Source: Mesonia algae
GTDB taxonomy: Bacteria > Bacteroidota > Bacteroidia > Flavobacteriales > Flavobacteriaceae
Length of the DNA stretch: 64,000 nt
NCBI RefSeq assembly: GCF_003253545.1
Contig: NZ_QKYV01000007.1
Coordinates: 1 to 64,000 of the forward strand
Direction: 5' to 3'
This document shows positions 52,890-61,564 of this stretch, piece by piece. Both the position numbers and the translations under genes were made by a program. The notes beneath the pieces are model-generated. The model did not search any database. It worked only from the letters and a program-made list of their open reading frames with translations, and was not told the origin of the DNA. Numbering within the stretch: position 1 is the stretch's first letter; each line of letters starts with the position of its first letter.

Positions 52890-54407
52890 CTACATATCTA
52901 TTGCTAAAGTCAAAATATAATTTGATCTGCTAAAATCTACTGAAGCTTGTTCTTGAATTCCGGTTTGTAAAAGGTTGGTGTTATAATCTTGGGAAGAGTA
53001 GTCATACGCGAAATCTAAGCGTAATTTTCCAAAATCGTACCCCAATCCACCAGAGTAACCATTAAGTTCGCTCATGGTATTAGAATTCGGACTTTCTTCA
53101 TAGCGATAACCGCCTCGTAAACTCCATCGTTGTATCCTGTATTCTCCGCCAAGTCTATATGTGGAAGCAGCATCAAAATTATTTTCAAAATTTTGATTTT
53201 GTATACGGTAATCAGTATTGTTATCGTAACCAGGGCTTAATTGCATGTTTGAGTAGTCTTTATAACTATAATCAAAACTTAGGATCCCTGTTTTTCCAAA
53301 TACTAACCCCAAACTACCTACAAGTTTTCCTGGAGTTCTTAACCTGTAATTAGGGAATATATTAGTGACAAACGGGTCTACTTCTTGGCCTCCAAACTCA
53401 TTGCTATAAGAATAAAGATATTGGGAAGTTTCATCAGATATAGTATACCAAGTAGGAGATTCGTAACTAGCACCTAATCTTACAAATTCATTTACTTTGG
53501 CAATCGCACCTACTTGAAAAGAAAAACCAATACCAATAGTACTTAAATTATTTTGAAAAACAATTTCGTTAATTTCACTAGAACCTCCAATGCTTTCATA
53601 GTACGAAGTGGATCTTTCGTAGTTGATAAAATGAGTGTTTAAATTTATTCCTGCGTAAAAATCATCAAAAAATTGCATAGATCCGTTTACGGAAAACTTC
53701 CCATTTAGACCTGTTGAACGGTAATTGTAATCTTGAAAAACAGAATTACTATTTACATTAGAGGTATAAGAAGTGTTATCTGAATCATCACTTACAGGAT
53801 CAAAAAGAAAAGCATTATACCCAAGGAAGGCATTTTGCAAATCTGTATTCGAAAAACCTTCATTATTAAAATTTCCCTCTCCTAAAAAAATGTATCTATC
53901 TTGTAATGAAAATGAATTTAAGAGGTCTAGAGGAACACCGTTAGCAAGATCAACAAAATAGTCTCCAATAGAACTTTCGTTATTTCCTATAGCGTTAAAT
54001 CGATTATCTAAAGACTTCTTCTGGTCGTAAGTAATACCAATAGTAAATTTTGATACATTGGCGTCTGGATTACTATTATTGAAAACAAAAACGGCACCAG
54101 CTTGTGGAATGAAAAAATTATTATTACTTCTATTGGAAGTGCTACTTTGGTATAGGACATCATTTTCATAAGATTCATTCGCTAATGAAAATGAAGCGAA
54201 ATTATGTAAGAAAACAGACGAACCAGCGGGATTCACCTTTAAAGAAGATATATCTCCTCCTAGGGCTCCAAAAGCCCCTCCCATAGCAACAAATCTAGCA
54301 GTACCCGACAAGTCTTCAGAAGAAAACAATAAAGCATCATTACTAGATTGAGCATAGTTGCTCCAAGTAAATATAAAACTGAATATTATAGCAAGGTTAA
54401 ATTTCAT
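52890..54407 (-). CDS. OmpP1/FadL/TodX-family outer membrane transporter
   Basis: The 505-residue protein has a signal peptide (1-19), an N-terminal hatch with ALLFSSEDLSGTARFVAMGGAFGALGGD in two conserved parts, and a long beta-barrel ending in alternating hydrophobic residues (YILTLAIDM). FadL-type channels let fatty acids or aromatic hydrophobes diffuse through the outer membrane. The ligand is not readable. It follows a low-complexity lipoprotein by 29 bases on the same strand, so the two are probably cotranscribed. Confidence 0.9.
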   Translation of the reverse strand: MKFNLAIIFSFIFTWSNYAQSSNDALLFSSEDLSGTARFVAMGGAFGALGGDISSLKVNPAGSSVFLHNFASFSLANESYENDVLYQSSTSNRSNNNFFIPQAGAVFVFNNSNPDANVSKFTIGITYDQKKSLDNRFNAIGNNESSIGDYFVDLANGVPLDLLNSFSLQDRYIFLGEGNFNNEGFSNTDLQNAFLGYNAFLFDPVSDDSDNTSYTSNVNSNSVFQDYNYRSTGLNGKFSVNGSMQFFDDFYAGINLNTHFINYERSTSYYESIGGSSEINEIVFQNNLSTIGIGFSFQVGAIAKVNEFVRLGASYESPTWYTISDETSQYLYSYSNEFGGQEVDPFVTNIFPNYRLRTPGKLVGSLGLVFGKTGILSFDYSYKDYSNMQLSPGYDNNTDYRIQNQNFENNFDAASTYRLGGEYRIQRWSLRGGYRYEESPNSNTMSELNGYSGGLGYDFGKLRLDFAYDYSSQDYNTNLLQTGIQEQASVDFSRSNYILTLAIDM

Positions 54408-54436
54408 AATCTTCTAAAATGGGTTTAGGTGCAATT

Positions 54437-55537
54437 TTATCTTCTTCTAGATGTTCTTCCGCTTGAAGAACTTCCACTGCTTCTAGAACTTCTTGTAGAT
54501 GATCCTGAGCTACTACTTCTTGTTGAAGATGAGGAAGATCTAGTTGTTGGTGTACTTCTAGTAGATCTAGTGTTAGAAGATCTGGTTCTCGAATTATTAT
54601 AAGTAGGAGAGGAAGATCTAGTGGTTCTAGAGCTGTTATTGTAATAACTATTTCTTCTGTTATTTGAACGTGTAGAACTACTTCTTGTGGTAGTTCTTGT
54701 TCTAGAGTTGCTATTGTATCGGCTATTAGAACTTCTTCGTGCATTTATATTGCTAGAATTCCTAACGTTAGTATTTCTTCTTGCAGTAGAAGCATCACGT
54801 CTTGTATAGCTTGAATTTCTGCTAGAGGTAGCTGCAGCATTTCTTCTATAATCGCTTTTTGCAACATATCGACCTCTGTTGTTTCTACCGTTGTTATGAT
54901 AAGCATAGCCGTAGTTTCCATAGTAGTAGGGATTATTATAATATCCCCCTCCATAGTATCCGCCGTAGCCATAATAACCATAACCTCCGCCATATCCGTA
55001 ATAACCCCAAGGTCTATAGTAGCCACCCCATCCCCACGAGGAGAAACCTATATTCCAACCGTTATAAAAACCTCCACCATAACCCCAAGATGCGTAATAG
55101 GGGTCATAAAAACCGCCATACATATATGGATTATTGTCATAATAATTAATCGTTACATTTGAAGAATTAGAACCCCAGCCTCCCTCGCTGTTTTTATAAT
55201 TTCCTTCATCATAATATTCTTCATTATTTATATTTTGAGTATTGGGATTGTTGTTTGAAGAATACGAATCAACGTCTGTAAATACAGCTGTTTCTTTATT
55301 GTATTGCTGAGCTTCATTTATTTTATTGCTTTGTTCAGCAAAGTAATTTTCGTAATAATTATCTGGTTTTGTGGTTTGAGAAGTTTCATTTTTAATAACT
55401 CTATTGTTGCTGGCATAAATTCCATCTTCTTCATAAGTAGAATTATCGTATGAGCCGCAAGAAATTAGAGTAGCAACTGCGAATAAATACATTGGCAGTT
55501 GAGTGATTTTTTTAATATTTATGTGATGATATAGCAT
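54437..55537 (-). CDS. Low-complexity lipoprotein, Gly/Tyr-rich then Ser/Arg/Thr-rich
   Basis: The 366-residue protein has a lipoprotein signal (KK at 9-10, hydrophobic run, LISC with C27). After a polar spacer, residues about 125-220 are Gly/Tyr/Trp-rich (GYGGGYGYYGYGGYYGG), and about 225-366 are Ser/Arg/Thr/Asn-rich, ending RRR. Such regions are prone to phase separation or surface adhesion. I keep the ATG at 55537 because it supplies the positive residues of the signal. It is named inconsistently (for instance vitellogenin-like) in relatives. It precedes the FadL-like gene. Confidence 0.82.
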   Translation of the reverse strand: MLYHHINIKKITQLPMYLFAVATLISCGSYDNSTYEEDGIYASNNRVIKNETSQTTKPDNYYENYFAEQSNKINEAQQYNKETAVFTDVDSYSSNNNPNTQNINNEEYYDEGNYKNSEGGWGSNSSNVTINYYDNNPYMYGGFYDPYYASWGYGGGFYNGWNIGFSSWGWGGYYRPWGYYGYGGGYGYYGYGGYYGGGYYNNPYYYGNYGYAYHNNGRNNRGRYVAKSDYRRNAAATSSRNSSYTRRDASTARRNTNVRNSSNINARRSSNSRYNSNSRTRTTTRSSSTRSNNRRNSYYNNSSRTTRSSSPTYNNSRTRSSNTRSTRSTPTTRSSSSSTRSSSSGSSTRSSRSSGSSSSGRTSRRR

Positions 55538-55636
55538 ATCTTACGGTTTTAATTGTTGAACATATCAAATTTAATTAGTTTTGTGCGAACTAACAATTCA
55601 TTAACATAAACACAACATTTGTGCCAAATCTTATAT

Positions 55637-57115
55637 ATGGGTAATAAGCTAACTGAAAGAAACAAAGATTATTCTAAATGGTATAACGAATTAGTAGTGC
55701 AAGCAGATCTTGCTGAAAATTCGGCTGTTAGAGGCTGTATGGTTATAAAACCATATGGGTATGCAATTTGGGAAAAAATGCAGGCAGAACTAGATGCTAA
55801 GTTTAAAGAGACAGGGCATCAAAATGCTTATTTCCCTTTATTTGTGCCTAAAAGTTTATTTGAAGCAGAAGAAAAAAATGCAGAAGGTTTTGCTAAAGAA
55901 TGTGCGGTGGTTACTCATTATAGACTTAAAACCGATCCAGAAGATAAGTCAAAATTAATTGTAGATCCTGAAGCTAAACTAGAGGAAGAGCTAGTAGTTA
56001 GACCAACTTCTGAGGCTATTATTTGGAATACCTACAAAGGTTGGATTCAGTCTTATAGAGATTTACCAATTCTTATCAATCAATGGGCTAATGTAGTGCG
56101 TTGGGAAATGAGAACACGTTTATTTTTGAGAACTGCAGAGTTTTTATGGCAAGAAGGACATACAGCGCACGCAAGTAAAGGTGAAGCCTTGGCGGAAGCT
56201 AAGCAGATGAATAATATTTACGCTAATTTTTTAGAGAACTTTATGGCTATTCCTGTAGTACAAGGATTAAAGTCAGAAAGTGAGCGTTTCGCTGGTGCGG
56301 AAGAAACTTTTTGTATTGAAGCTCTAATGCAAGATGGAAAGGCTTTACAGGCAGGAACTTCTCATTTTTTAGGTCAAAATTTTGCCAAAGCTTTTGATGT
56401 GAAATATGCTAGCAAAGAAGGAAAATTAGAGCACGTATGGGCTACAAGCTGGGGTGTTTCTACAAGGCTTATGGGAGCTTTAATTATGACTCATAGTGAT
56501 GATAAAGGGTTGGTTTTACCTCCAAAATTAGCGCCTCATCAAGTTGTAATTGTGCCTATTTACAAAGGAGAAGAACAACTTATGGAAATTTCAGAAACCG
56601 CAAATGAATTAGCGGCAGAGCTTCGAGAAGCTGGTATTTCAGTTAAATATGATAACCGTGATACTCATAAACCTGGATGGAAGTTTGCTCAATATGAATT
56701 GCAAGGAGTTCCGTTAAGAATAGCTATTGGTCCTAAAGATTTAGAAAAGGGCACTGTTGAACTTGCAAGAAGAGATACGTTGACGAAAGAATTCGTCAAT
56801 CAATCAGAAATTGTTGGGAAAGTTAAAGGCTTAATGGTAGAAATTCAAGATACTTTGTTTCAAAAAGCTTTAGATTATAGAAGTGAGCATACCACCAAAG
56901 TAGATACGTTTGAAGAGTTTAAAAATGTTTTAAAGACTAAAGGAGGCTTTATTTCGGCTCATTGGGACGGAACTATAGAGACAGAGACTAAAATAAAAGA
57001 ACTTACTAAAGCAACGATTAGGTGTATTCCTTTAGAGGCTGATAAAGAGGATGGTAAATGTGTATTTTCGGGCAATCCTTCTAGTCAAAGAGTTCTTTTT
57101 GCTAAGGCTTATTAA
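55637..57115 (+). CDS. proS: Prolyl-tRNA synthetase
   Basis: The enzyme charges tRNA-Pro. With the start at 55637 ([20 protein letters not shown]) it has 492 residues and is the archaeal/eukaryotic-like type without the editing insertion. Class II motifs are visible: motif 2 around [23 protein letters not shown] (split at about 152-174) and motif 3 [16 protein letters not shown] (about 273-288); the anticodon domain follows from about 310. It is divergent from the low-complexity lipoprotein gene. Confidence 0.96.
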   Translation: MGNKLTERNKDYSKWYNELVVQADLAENSAVRGCMVIKPYGYAIWEKMQAELDAKFKETGHQNAYFPLFVPKSLFEAEEKNAEGFAKECAVVTHYRLKTDPEDKSKLIVDPEAKLEEELVVRPTSEAIIWNTYKGWIQSYRDLPILINQWANVVRWEMRTRLFLRTAEFLWQEGHTAHASKGEALAEAKQMNNIYANFLENFMAIPVVQGLKSESERFAGAEETFCIEALMQDGKALQAGTSHFLGQNFAKAFDVKYASKEGKLEHVWATSWGVSTRLMGALIMTHSDDKGLVLPPKLAPHQVVIVPIYKGEEQLMEISETANELAAELREAGISVKYDNRDTHKPGWKFAQYELQGVPLRIAIGPKDLEKGTVELARRDTLTKEFVNQSEIVGKVKGLMVEIQDTLFQKALDYRSEHTTKVDTFEEFKNVLKTKGGFISAHWDGTIETETKIKELTKATIRCIPLEADKEDGKCVFSGNPSSQRVLFAKAY

Positions 57116-57142
57116 AATTTTTTTAAAATTTTTTTACTTAAG

Positions 57143-57174
57143 TTTTGGTACATTGGAAATAAGTATTATTTTTG
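57143..57174 (+). promoter_or_regulatory. Promoter of the tRNA-Glu genes
   Basis: TTTTG (57143-57147) and TATTTTTG (57167-57174) are separated by 19 bases, matching the Bacteroidota -33/-7 consensus. The first tRNA begins 22 bases downstream. This is the most complete promoter in the window. Confidence 0.65.
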
Positions 57175-57195
57175 CATCCGCATTGAAATAATAAC

Positions 57196-57267
57196 GGTCC
57201 GTTCGTCTAGGGGTTAGGACGCATGGTTTTCATCCATGTAACAGGGGTTCGATTCCCCTACGGACTA
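57196..57267 (+). tRNA. tRNA-Glu (anticodon TTC), copy 1
   Basis: The cloverleaf closes: acceptor GGTCCGT with ACGGACT (G1 faces T72, a wobble pair), anticodon arm GCATGGT-TTTC region with anticodon TTC, and T arm with GGTTCGATTCC. CCA is not encoded. The second copy is identical. Confidence 0.97.
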
Positions 57268-57310
57268 CAAGAGTAGAGCATATTGCTCAATTGAAATATT
57301 AATAATTAAT

Positions 57311-57382
57311 GGTCCGTTCGTCTAGGGGTTAGGACGCATGGTTTTCATCCATGTAACAGGGGTTCGATTCCCCTACGGACTA
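57311..57382 (+). tRNA. tRNA-Glu (anticodon TTC), copy 2
   Basis: Identical over all 72 bases to copy 1, 43 bases downstream, and very likely on the same transcript. The rpsT start follows 28 bases later. Confidence 0.97.
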
Positions 57383-57410
57383 CAATCAAAAATAAATAAA
57401 CCAAAGAGTT

Positions 57411-57659
57411 ATGGCAAATCATAAGTCGGCATTAAAGAGAATACGTAATAGTGAGGTAAAGCGTTTAAGAAACCGTTACCAACATAAAACTACACGTAAT
57501 GCCATAAAGAAGTTGAAGGGTGCAGATAAGAAAGAGGCTGAGGCATTATTTCCTTCTGTGGTTGCAATGATTGATAAATTAGCAAAACGTAATGTGATTC
57601 ATTCTAACAAAGCGGCTAACTTAAAATCAAAATTAGCAAAGCACGTAGCAGCTCTATAA
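57411..57659 (+). CDS. rpsT: 30S ribosomal protein S20
   Basis: The 82-residue basic protein binds 16S rRNA as a three-helix bundle. It begins [21 protein letters not shown], standard for S20, with [19 protein letters not shown]-like [16 protein letters not shown] in the last helix. It lies downstream of the tRNA-Glu pair, without a clear separate promoter, so it may be transcribed with the tRNAs. Confidence 0.97.
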   Translation: MANHKSALKRIRNSEVKRLRNRYQHKTTRNAIKKLKGADKKEAEALFPSVVAMIDKLAKRNVIHSNKAANLKSKLAKHVAAL

Positions 57660-57689
57660 ATTATTATAATTTATACTTACAATATATAA

Positions 57690-57716
57690 AAGCTCCTTAT
57701 TAAGGGGCTTTTTTTG
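57690..57716 (+). terminator. Terminator of rpsT
   Basis: AAGCTCC pairs with GGGGCTT (one G-U), 7-base loop, followed by seven T residues, about 30 bases after the stop. Confidence 0.75.
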
Positions 57717-57786
57717 GTAGAATTTTTTATTGAGATTATCATTATCTTTTTAGCTAAGTAAATTATCTTCTGCCTTAAGGCTAAAT

Positions 57787-57820
57787 AAAAAAGCCCTAAC
57801 GAATTCGTTAGGGCTTTTTT
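57787..57820 (-). terminator. Terminator of rho
   Basis: A perfect 34-bp palindrome centred on GAATTC with AAAAAAGCCC and GGGCTTTTTT ends, 24 bases beyond the rho stop. An intrinsic terminator thus ends the rho gene itself. Confidence 0.88.
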
Positions 57821-57843
57821 GTTAGTTATTGTAAAATGGATTG

Positions 57844-59457
57844 CTATCCATTCATAGAGATTAAAAACTCTTCGTTATTTCTAGTTTGTTTAACTTTGTC
57901 GTTAATGAACTCCATTGCTTCTATAGGGTTCATGTCTGCTAAGTATTTTCTAAGCACCCACATACGCTGTATGGTGGCTTCATCTAATAGAATGTCGTCT
58001 CTTCTTGTGCTTGAAGAAGTAAGATCGATAGCTGGGAAAATTCTTCTGTTAGATATTTTTCTATCTAATTGAAGTTCCATATTACCCGTACCTTTAAATT
58101 CTTCAAATATCACTTCGTCCATTTTTGAGCCAGTCTCGGTAAGCGCTGTAGCAATAATAGATAAAGATCCACCGCCTTCAATATTTCTAGCGGCACCAAA
58201 GAAACGCTTAGGCTTGTGTAATGCATTGGCATCTACACCTCCACTTAGTATTTTTCCACTAGCAGGTTGTACTGTATTGTATGCTCTTGCTAAACGGGTA
58301 ATCGAATCTAAAAGAATAACAACATCGTGCCCGCATTCAACTAGTCTCTTTGCTTTTTCAAGAACGATATTAGCTACTTTTACGTGTTCGTGAGCTTCTT
58401 TATCAAAAGTAGAAGCAACTACCTCTCCGCTAACGTTACGTTGCATATCGGTAACCTCTTCTGGGCGTTCATCTATTAAAAGTACAATTTGGTAAACTTC
58501 AGGATGATTGGCAGCGATAGCATTTGCAATATCCTTAAGAAGCATTGTTTTACCTGTTTTAGGTTGAGAAACAATCATTCCTCTTTGTCCTTTTCCAATA
58601 GGAGAAAATAAATCGATGATTCTCGTTGAAACTGTACTTTGCTTTTCGGCGATATTGAACTTTTCCTCAGGGAATAGCGGAGTTAAGTGTTCAAAAGATA
58701 CACGATCTCTTACTACTTGAGGGTCTAAGCCGTTAATTTTATTGATTTTAATAAGAGGAAAATATTTCTCCCCTTCTTTTGGTGGTCTTATTTGTCCTAA
58801 AACAGTATCTCCAGTTTTTAAACCAAAAAGTCTAATTTGAGATTGAGATACATAAATATCATCAGGAGATGATAGATAATTATAATCAGAAGATCTTAAA
58901 AAACCATACCCATCTTGCATGATGTCTAAGACACCTTCACTTTCTATAATGGCATCAAATTCGTAATCTGGCTCACGGTAACGATTTCTTTTATCTCTAT
59001 TCCCGTTATTCTTTGGGTGGTTAGATTTAGGATTTTCTTTTTTTCCTCGTGTATTATTATCTTTATTAGACTTATGCTGAGGAGTTTTTCTATCCTGCTC
59101 TTTAGAAGGAGTGTTTTTAGATGAATTTTTAGATTCATCTTTCTTCTCTTCTTTATGAGTAGGTTTTTTAGCAGGAGCTTTCTTATCTACGGGAGAAGTT
59201 TTCTCTTCTTTATTTTGCTTAGGAGCGGGCTTACGCTCTCTCTTAACCGGTGTTTTTTTAGTAGGAGCAGGCTTATTTTCTGCAGTATCATCTTTTAAAG
59301 CTTCTTTTACCTTATTAGGGTTGGCAGCTTGATAATCTAAAATTTGATAAACTAAATCTAATTTTTTTTGGGTTCTGTACTTAGGTACATTAAGTGATTT
59401 TGCAATTTCTTGAAGCTCAGGAAGCTTTTTTGCTTTTAATTCAGATATTTCTAACAT
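57844..59457 (-). CDS. rho: Transcription termination factor Rho with lysine-rich insertion
   Basis: Rho is a hexameric RNA helicase that ends transcription. The 537 residues include an N-terminal Rho_N domain (1-48), a disordered insertion of about 110 residues rich in Lys, Asn, Pro, Ser and Glu (about 55-163), the cold-shock RNA-binding fold (about 166-240) and the ATPase with Walker A QPKTGKT (298-304) and [12 protein letters not shown]. Bacteroidota Rho proteins carry such insertions; in Bacteroides thetaiotaomicron the disordered region drives phase separation. It is monocistronic. Confidence 0.96.
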   Translation of the reverse strand: MLEISELKAKKLPELQEIAKSLNVPKYRTQKKLDLVYQILDYQAANPNKVKEALKDDTAENKPAPTKKTPVKRERKPAPKQNKEEKTSPVDKKAPAKKPTHKEEKKDESKNSSKNTPSKEQDRKTPQHKSNKDNNTRGKKENPKSNHPKNNGNRDKRNRYREPDYEFDAIIESEGVLDIMQDGYGFLRSSDYNYLSSPDDIYVSQSQIRLFGLKTGDTVLGQIRPPKEGEKYFPLIKINKINGLDPQVVRDRVSFEHLTPLFPEEKFNIAEKQSTVSTRIIDLFSPIGKGQRGMIVSQPKTGKTMLLKDIANAIAANHPEVYQIVLLIDERPEEVTDMQRNVSGEVVASTFDKEAHEHVKVANIVLEKAKRLVECGHDVVILLDSITRLARAYNTVQPASGKILSGGVDANALHKPKRFFGAARNIEGGGSLSIIATALTETGSKMDEVIFEEFKGTGNMELQLDRKISNRRIFPAIDLTSSSTRRDDILLDEATIQRMWVLRKYLADMNPIEAMEFINDKVKQTRNNEEFLISMNG

Positions 59458-59635
59458 TTAATAAAGAGGTATAATAATAATATTTTCTTAGAATAAAGTT
59501 TCTAAAATTTCAAAGTAGATTTTTTTGAAAAAAATTTGAAGTTATAAGTAACCTTTATTGAAGTGGTTACGACTAGTTTATGCAATTATACAACTTTATT
59601 TTTAAATTTAAACTTTTAGAATACAATTAATATTA

Positions 59636-59643
59636 TATTTTTG
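59636..59643 (+). promoter_or_regulatory. Putative -7 box for the DUF4293 gene
   Basis: TATTTTTG, exact TAnnTTTG, 22 bases before the start. Confidence 0.4.
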
Positions 59644-59665
59644 TGCTGTAGAGATTATAGAAAAC

Positions 59666-60076
59666 ATGATTCAGAGAATACAAACCATTTACTTATTTCT
59701 AGCTTTATTAGTAGCTGCTTTAGGATCTTATTTTTTAAGCCTTTGGGTTAATGAGAGCGAAGAAAGTATTTATGCTATAGATAAGCCTATAGTAATGGGT
59801 GCATTCGTATTAAGTGCTTTACTGGCTTTATTTACTATATTTCTTTTTAACAATAGAAAACTTCAATTTGTAATGAACAGATTGAACATCATATTAAACT
59901 TTATTTTACTAGGATTTTTTGTTTACTGGTCGCTAATCATACCTGGAGAAATGCAAATTTCAGAGAAAGGTATTGGGATGTTTCTTCCTATTATTTCTAT
60001 CGTTTTACTTGTAATGGCTAATAAAGCCATTAAGAAGGACGAAGCGCTTGTAAAATCTGTAGACCGTTTACGATAA
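59666..60076 (+). CDS. DUF4293 family membrane protein
   Basis: The 136-residue protein starts MIQRIQTIYLFLA, the family's hallmark, and has four membrane helices (about 6-27, 42-61, 71-92, 101-118) with a basic C-terminus. DUF4293 is found in Bacteroidota, often beside rho as here, and has no known function. It is divergent from rho and ends in a hairpin terminator. Confidence 0.9.
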   Translation: MIQRIQTIYLFLALLVAALGSYFLSLWVNESEESIYAIDKPIVMGAFVLSALLALFTIFLFNNRKLQFVMNRLNIILNFILLGFFVYWSLIIPGEMQISEKGIGMFLPIISIVLLVMANKAIKKDEALVKSVDRLR

Positions 60077-60107
60077 ACCTAACATCTTAGTAGTATTAGT
60101 GCGTAAG

Positions 60108-60138
60108 AACCCAGGAGATTTTTCTTCTGGGTTTTTTA
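60108..60138 (+). terminator. Terminator of the DUF4293 gene
   Basis: AACCCAG (60108-60114) pairs with CTGGGTT (60127-60133), followed by T residues. It lies just before the structured repeat copy 2. Confidence 0.7.
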
Positions 60139-60145
60139 GTTATTA

Positions 60146-60231
60146 GGGCAAAACCCTTTGGGTCGGGCTATTCGCTATAGCTTTTATTCCGCGAAAGCGT
60201 CATAAAAGGCTGCCGCTGCTATCTCTTTTGC
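60146..60231 (-). repeat. Structured dispersed repeat, copy 2 (sense, 3' of phosphoesterase gene)
   Basis: Read on the minus strand: outer stem GCAAAA with TTTTGC, then GATAGCAGCGGCAGCC, a hairpin closed by CTTTTAT and ATAAAAG with TTTCGCGG in the loop, then AGCGAATAGCCCGACCC and a small ACCC/GGGT hairpin. The single-stranded blocks match copy 1 at 7905-7998, while the stems differ but remain paired. It begins about ten bases after the stop of the minus-strand phosphoesterase gene. Confidence 0.8.
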
Positions 60232-60240
60232 AAAAAAAAA

Positions 60241-60735
60241 TTATCGTGTTCCCAATTCGATTACTTCTAAGTTTTTAATCTCAGTCTGTTCAATTTCAAA
60301 CCGAAGCATAGTTCTTACTTGATGAAAACCGTGTTTTCCACAAGCTCCAGGATTCATATGTAATAAACCTAACTTTTTGTCTGGCATTACTTTTAAAATG
60401 TGAGAATGTCCAGAGATAAAGAGTTTAGGCGGATTTTCTTTAATTTTTTCTTTTATTGCAGGTGAATATTTATTGGGATACCCACCTATGTGTGTAATCC
60501 AAACATCAACACCTTCACACATAAACCTATTATTCAGCGGAAATTCTTTTCGAGCTTCGTGGTTATCAATATTTCCAAAAACTGCACGTAAAGGTTTTAT
60601 TTCTTTTAATTTATCGGTTACATTAAGATCTCCAATATCTCCCGCATGCCAAACTTCATCCGCTTGACGGGCATACGTTAAAATTCTATCATCTATATAA
60701 CTGTGGGTGTCGCTTAAAAGTAAAATCTTTTTCAA
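60241..60735 (-). CDS. YfcE/MJ0936-type metallophosphoesterase
   Basis: The 164-residue protein has the calcineurin-like metallophosphoesterase fold: SDTH (about 8-11), GDIGD (about 32-36), GNID-NHE (about 53-59), GYP and SGHSHI (about 108-113). Family members cleave phosphodiesters with two metal ions. The frame extends upstream across truA on the other strand, but family alignment places the start at the TTG at 60735 (KKILLLSDTH). It is divergent from truA. A structured repeat follows its stop. Confidence 0.9.
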   Translation of the reverse strand: MKKILLLSDTHSYIDDRILTYARQADEVWHAGDIGDLNVTDKLKEIKPLRAVFGNIDNHEARKEFPLNNRFMCEGVDVWITHIGGYPNKYSPAIKEKIKENPPKLFISGHSHILKVMPDKKLGLLHMNPGACGKHGFHQVRTMLRFEIEQTEIKNLEVIELGTR

Positions 60736-60777
60736 AATGGATATGGGTTTTCTAAGGTGTAGAAAAATATGTTTAAG

Positions 60778-60785
60778 TATCTTTG
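60778..60785 (+). promoter_or_regulatory. Putative -7 box for truA and the ABC transporter
   Basis: TATCTTTG, exact TAnnTTTG, 24 bases before the TTG start of truA. Confidence 0.45.
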
Positions 60786-60808
60786 CACGGTAAAAATAAG
60801 AATTAAGA

Positions 60809-61564
60809 TTGAAGTATTTTATTGATTTATCTTTTAACGGAAAAGACTTTTTTGGATGGCAACGACAACCCAATGTTATCACTGTACAAGAAGTAATTGA
60901 AGATAAGTTGAGCATCGCTTTGCAAGAAAATGTTGAAATTGTAGGTGCTGGAAGAACCGATACGGGAGTTCATGCCAAACAAATTTTAGCTCATTTTGAA
61001 ACACAAAAAAATTTTGTTGTTCATGAGTTTATATTTAAGTTAAACACGATGTTGCCACCTAGTATTTCGGTAAATAGGTTATTTGCAGTGCAGCCTAATG
61101 CTCATGCAAGATTTGATGCCATTGCCAGAGAATACAAATATTACGTAGATACTCAAAAAAATCCTTTTAGTAACGCAACCGCTTACTATATCAAAAAAAA
61201 TATTGATGTGGTAGCGATGAATGAAGCTGCAAAAATCTTATTGGATTATAAAGACTTTCAATGTTTCTCTAAAGTGAAAACCGATGTGTTTACGTATAAT
61301 TGTAAGATTTCTTATGCGCACTGGGAGAAGAAAGAGCATCAATTGATATTTACCATTAAAGCCGATCGATTTTTACGAAATATGGTTCGAGCAATTGTAG
61401 GAACTTTATTAGAAATAGGCGTGGGTAAAAGAAATATAGAAGACTTGCATTACGTTATTCAAAGCAAGAATCGTTCATTAGCGGGAAAATCAGTAGATGC
61501 TAAAGGTTTATTTTTAACACAAGTAGAATACCCAAATTCAATATATTTAAAAAATGGCGAATAA
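60809..61564 (+). CDS. truA: tRNA pseudouridine(38-40) synthase
   Basis: The enzyme makes pseudouridine at positions 38, 39 and 40 in the anticodon stem of tRNAs. The 251-residue protein has the catalytic aspartate D51 in GAGRTDTGVHA and FFGWQRQP (about 14-21), plus RNMVRAIVGTLLEIG (about 190-204). The start is TTG, where the family alignment begins (KYFIDLSFNG). Its last 11 bases overlap the ABC transporter gene. Confidence 0.95.
   Translation: MKYFIDLSFNGKDFFGWQRQPNVITVQEVIEDKLSIALQENVEIVGAGRTDTGVHAKQILAHFETQKNFVVHEFIFKLNTMLPPSISVNRLFAVQPNAHARFDAIAREYKYYVDTQKNPFSNATAYYIKKNIDVVAMNEAAKILLDYKDFQCFSKVKTDVFTYNCKISYAHWEKKEHQLIFTIKADRFLRNMVRAIVGTLLEIGVGKRNIEDLHYVIQSKNRSLAGKSVDAKGLFLTQVEYPNSIYLKNGE

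Noticed and set aside
54397-54744. Leucine/glutamate-rich open frame on the minus strand within the low-complexity lipoprotein gene
   Set aside because: It is the other-frame reading of the Ser/Arg/Thr codons; it has no family likeness and depends wholly on the repeat composition. The same holds for the open frames at 54745-55162 on both strands.
57196-57382. Tandem 72-base direct repeats as an attachment-site pair or CRISPR-like array
   Set aside because: They fold as complete tRNA-Glu genes with a promoter upstream, and only 43 bases separate them. No integrase is nearby.
60736-60915. Upstream extension of the phosphoesterase gene on the minus strand
   Set aside because: It runs across the start of truA and matches nothing; the family alignment begins at the TTG at 60735.
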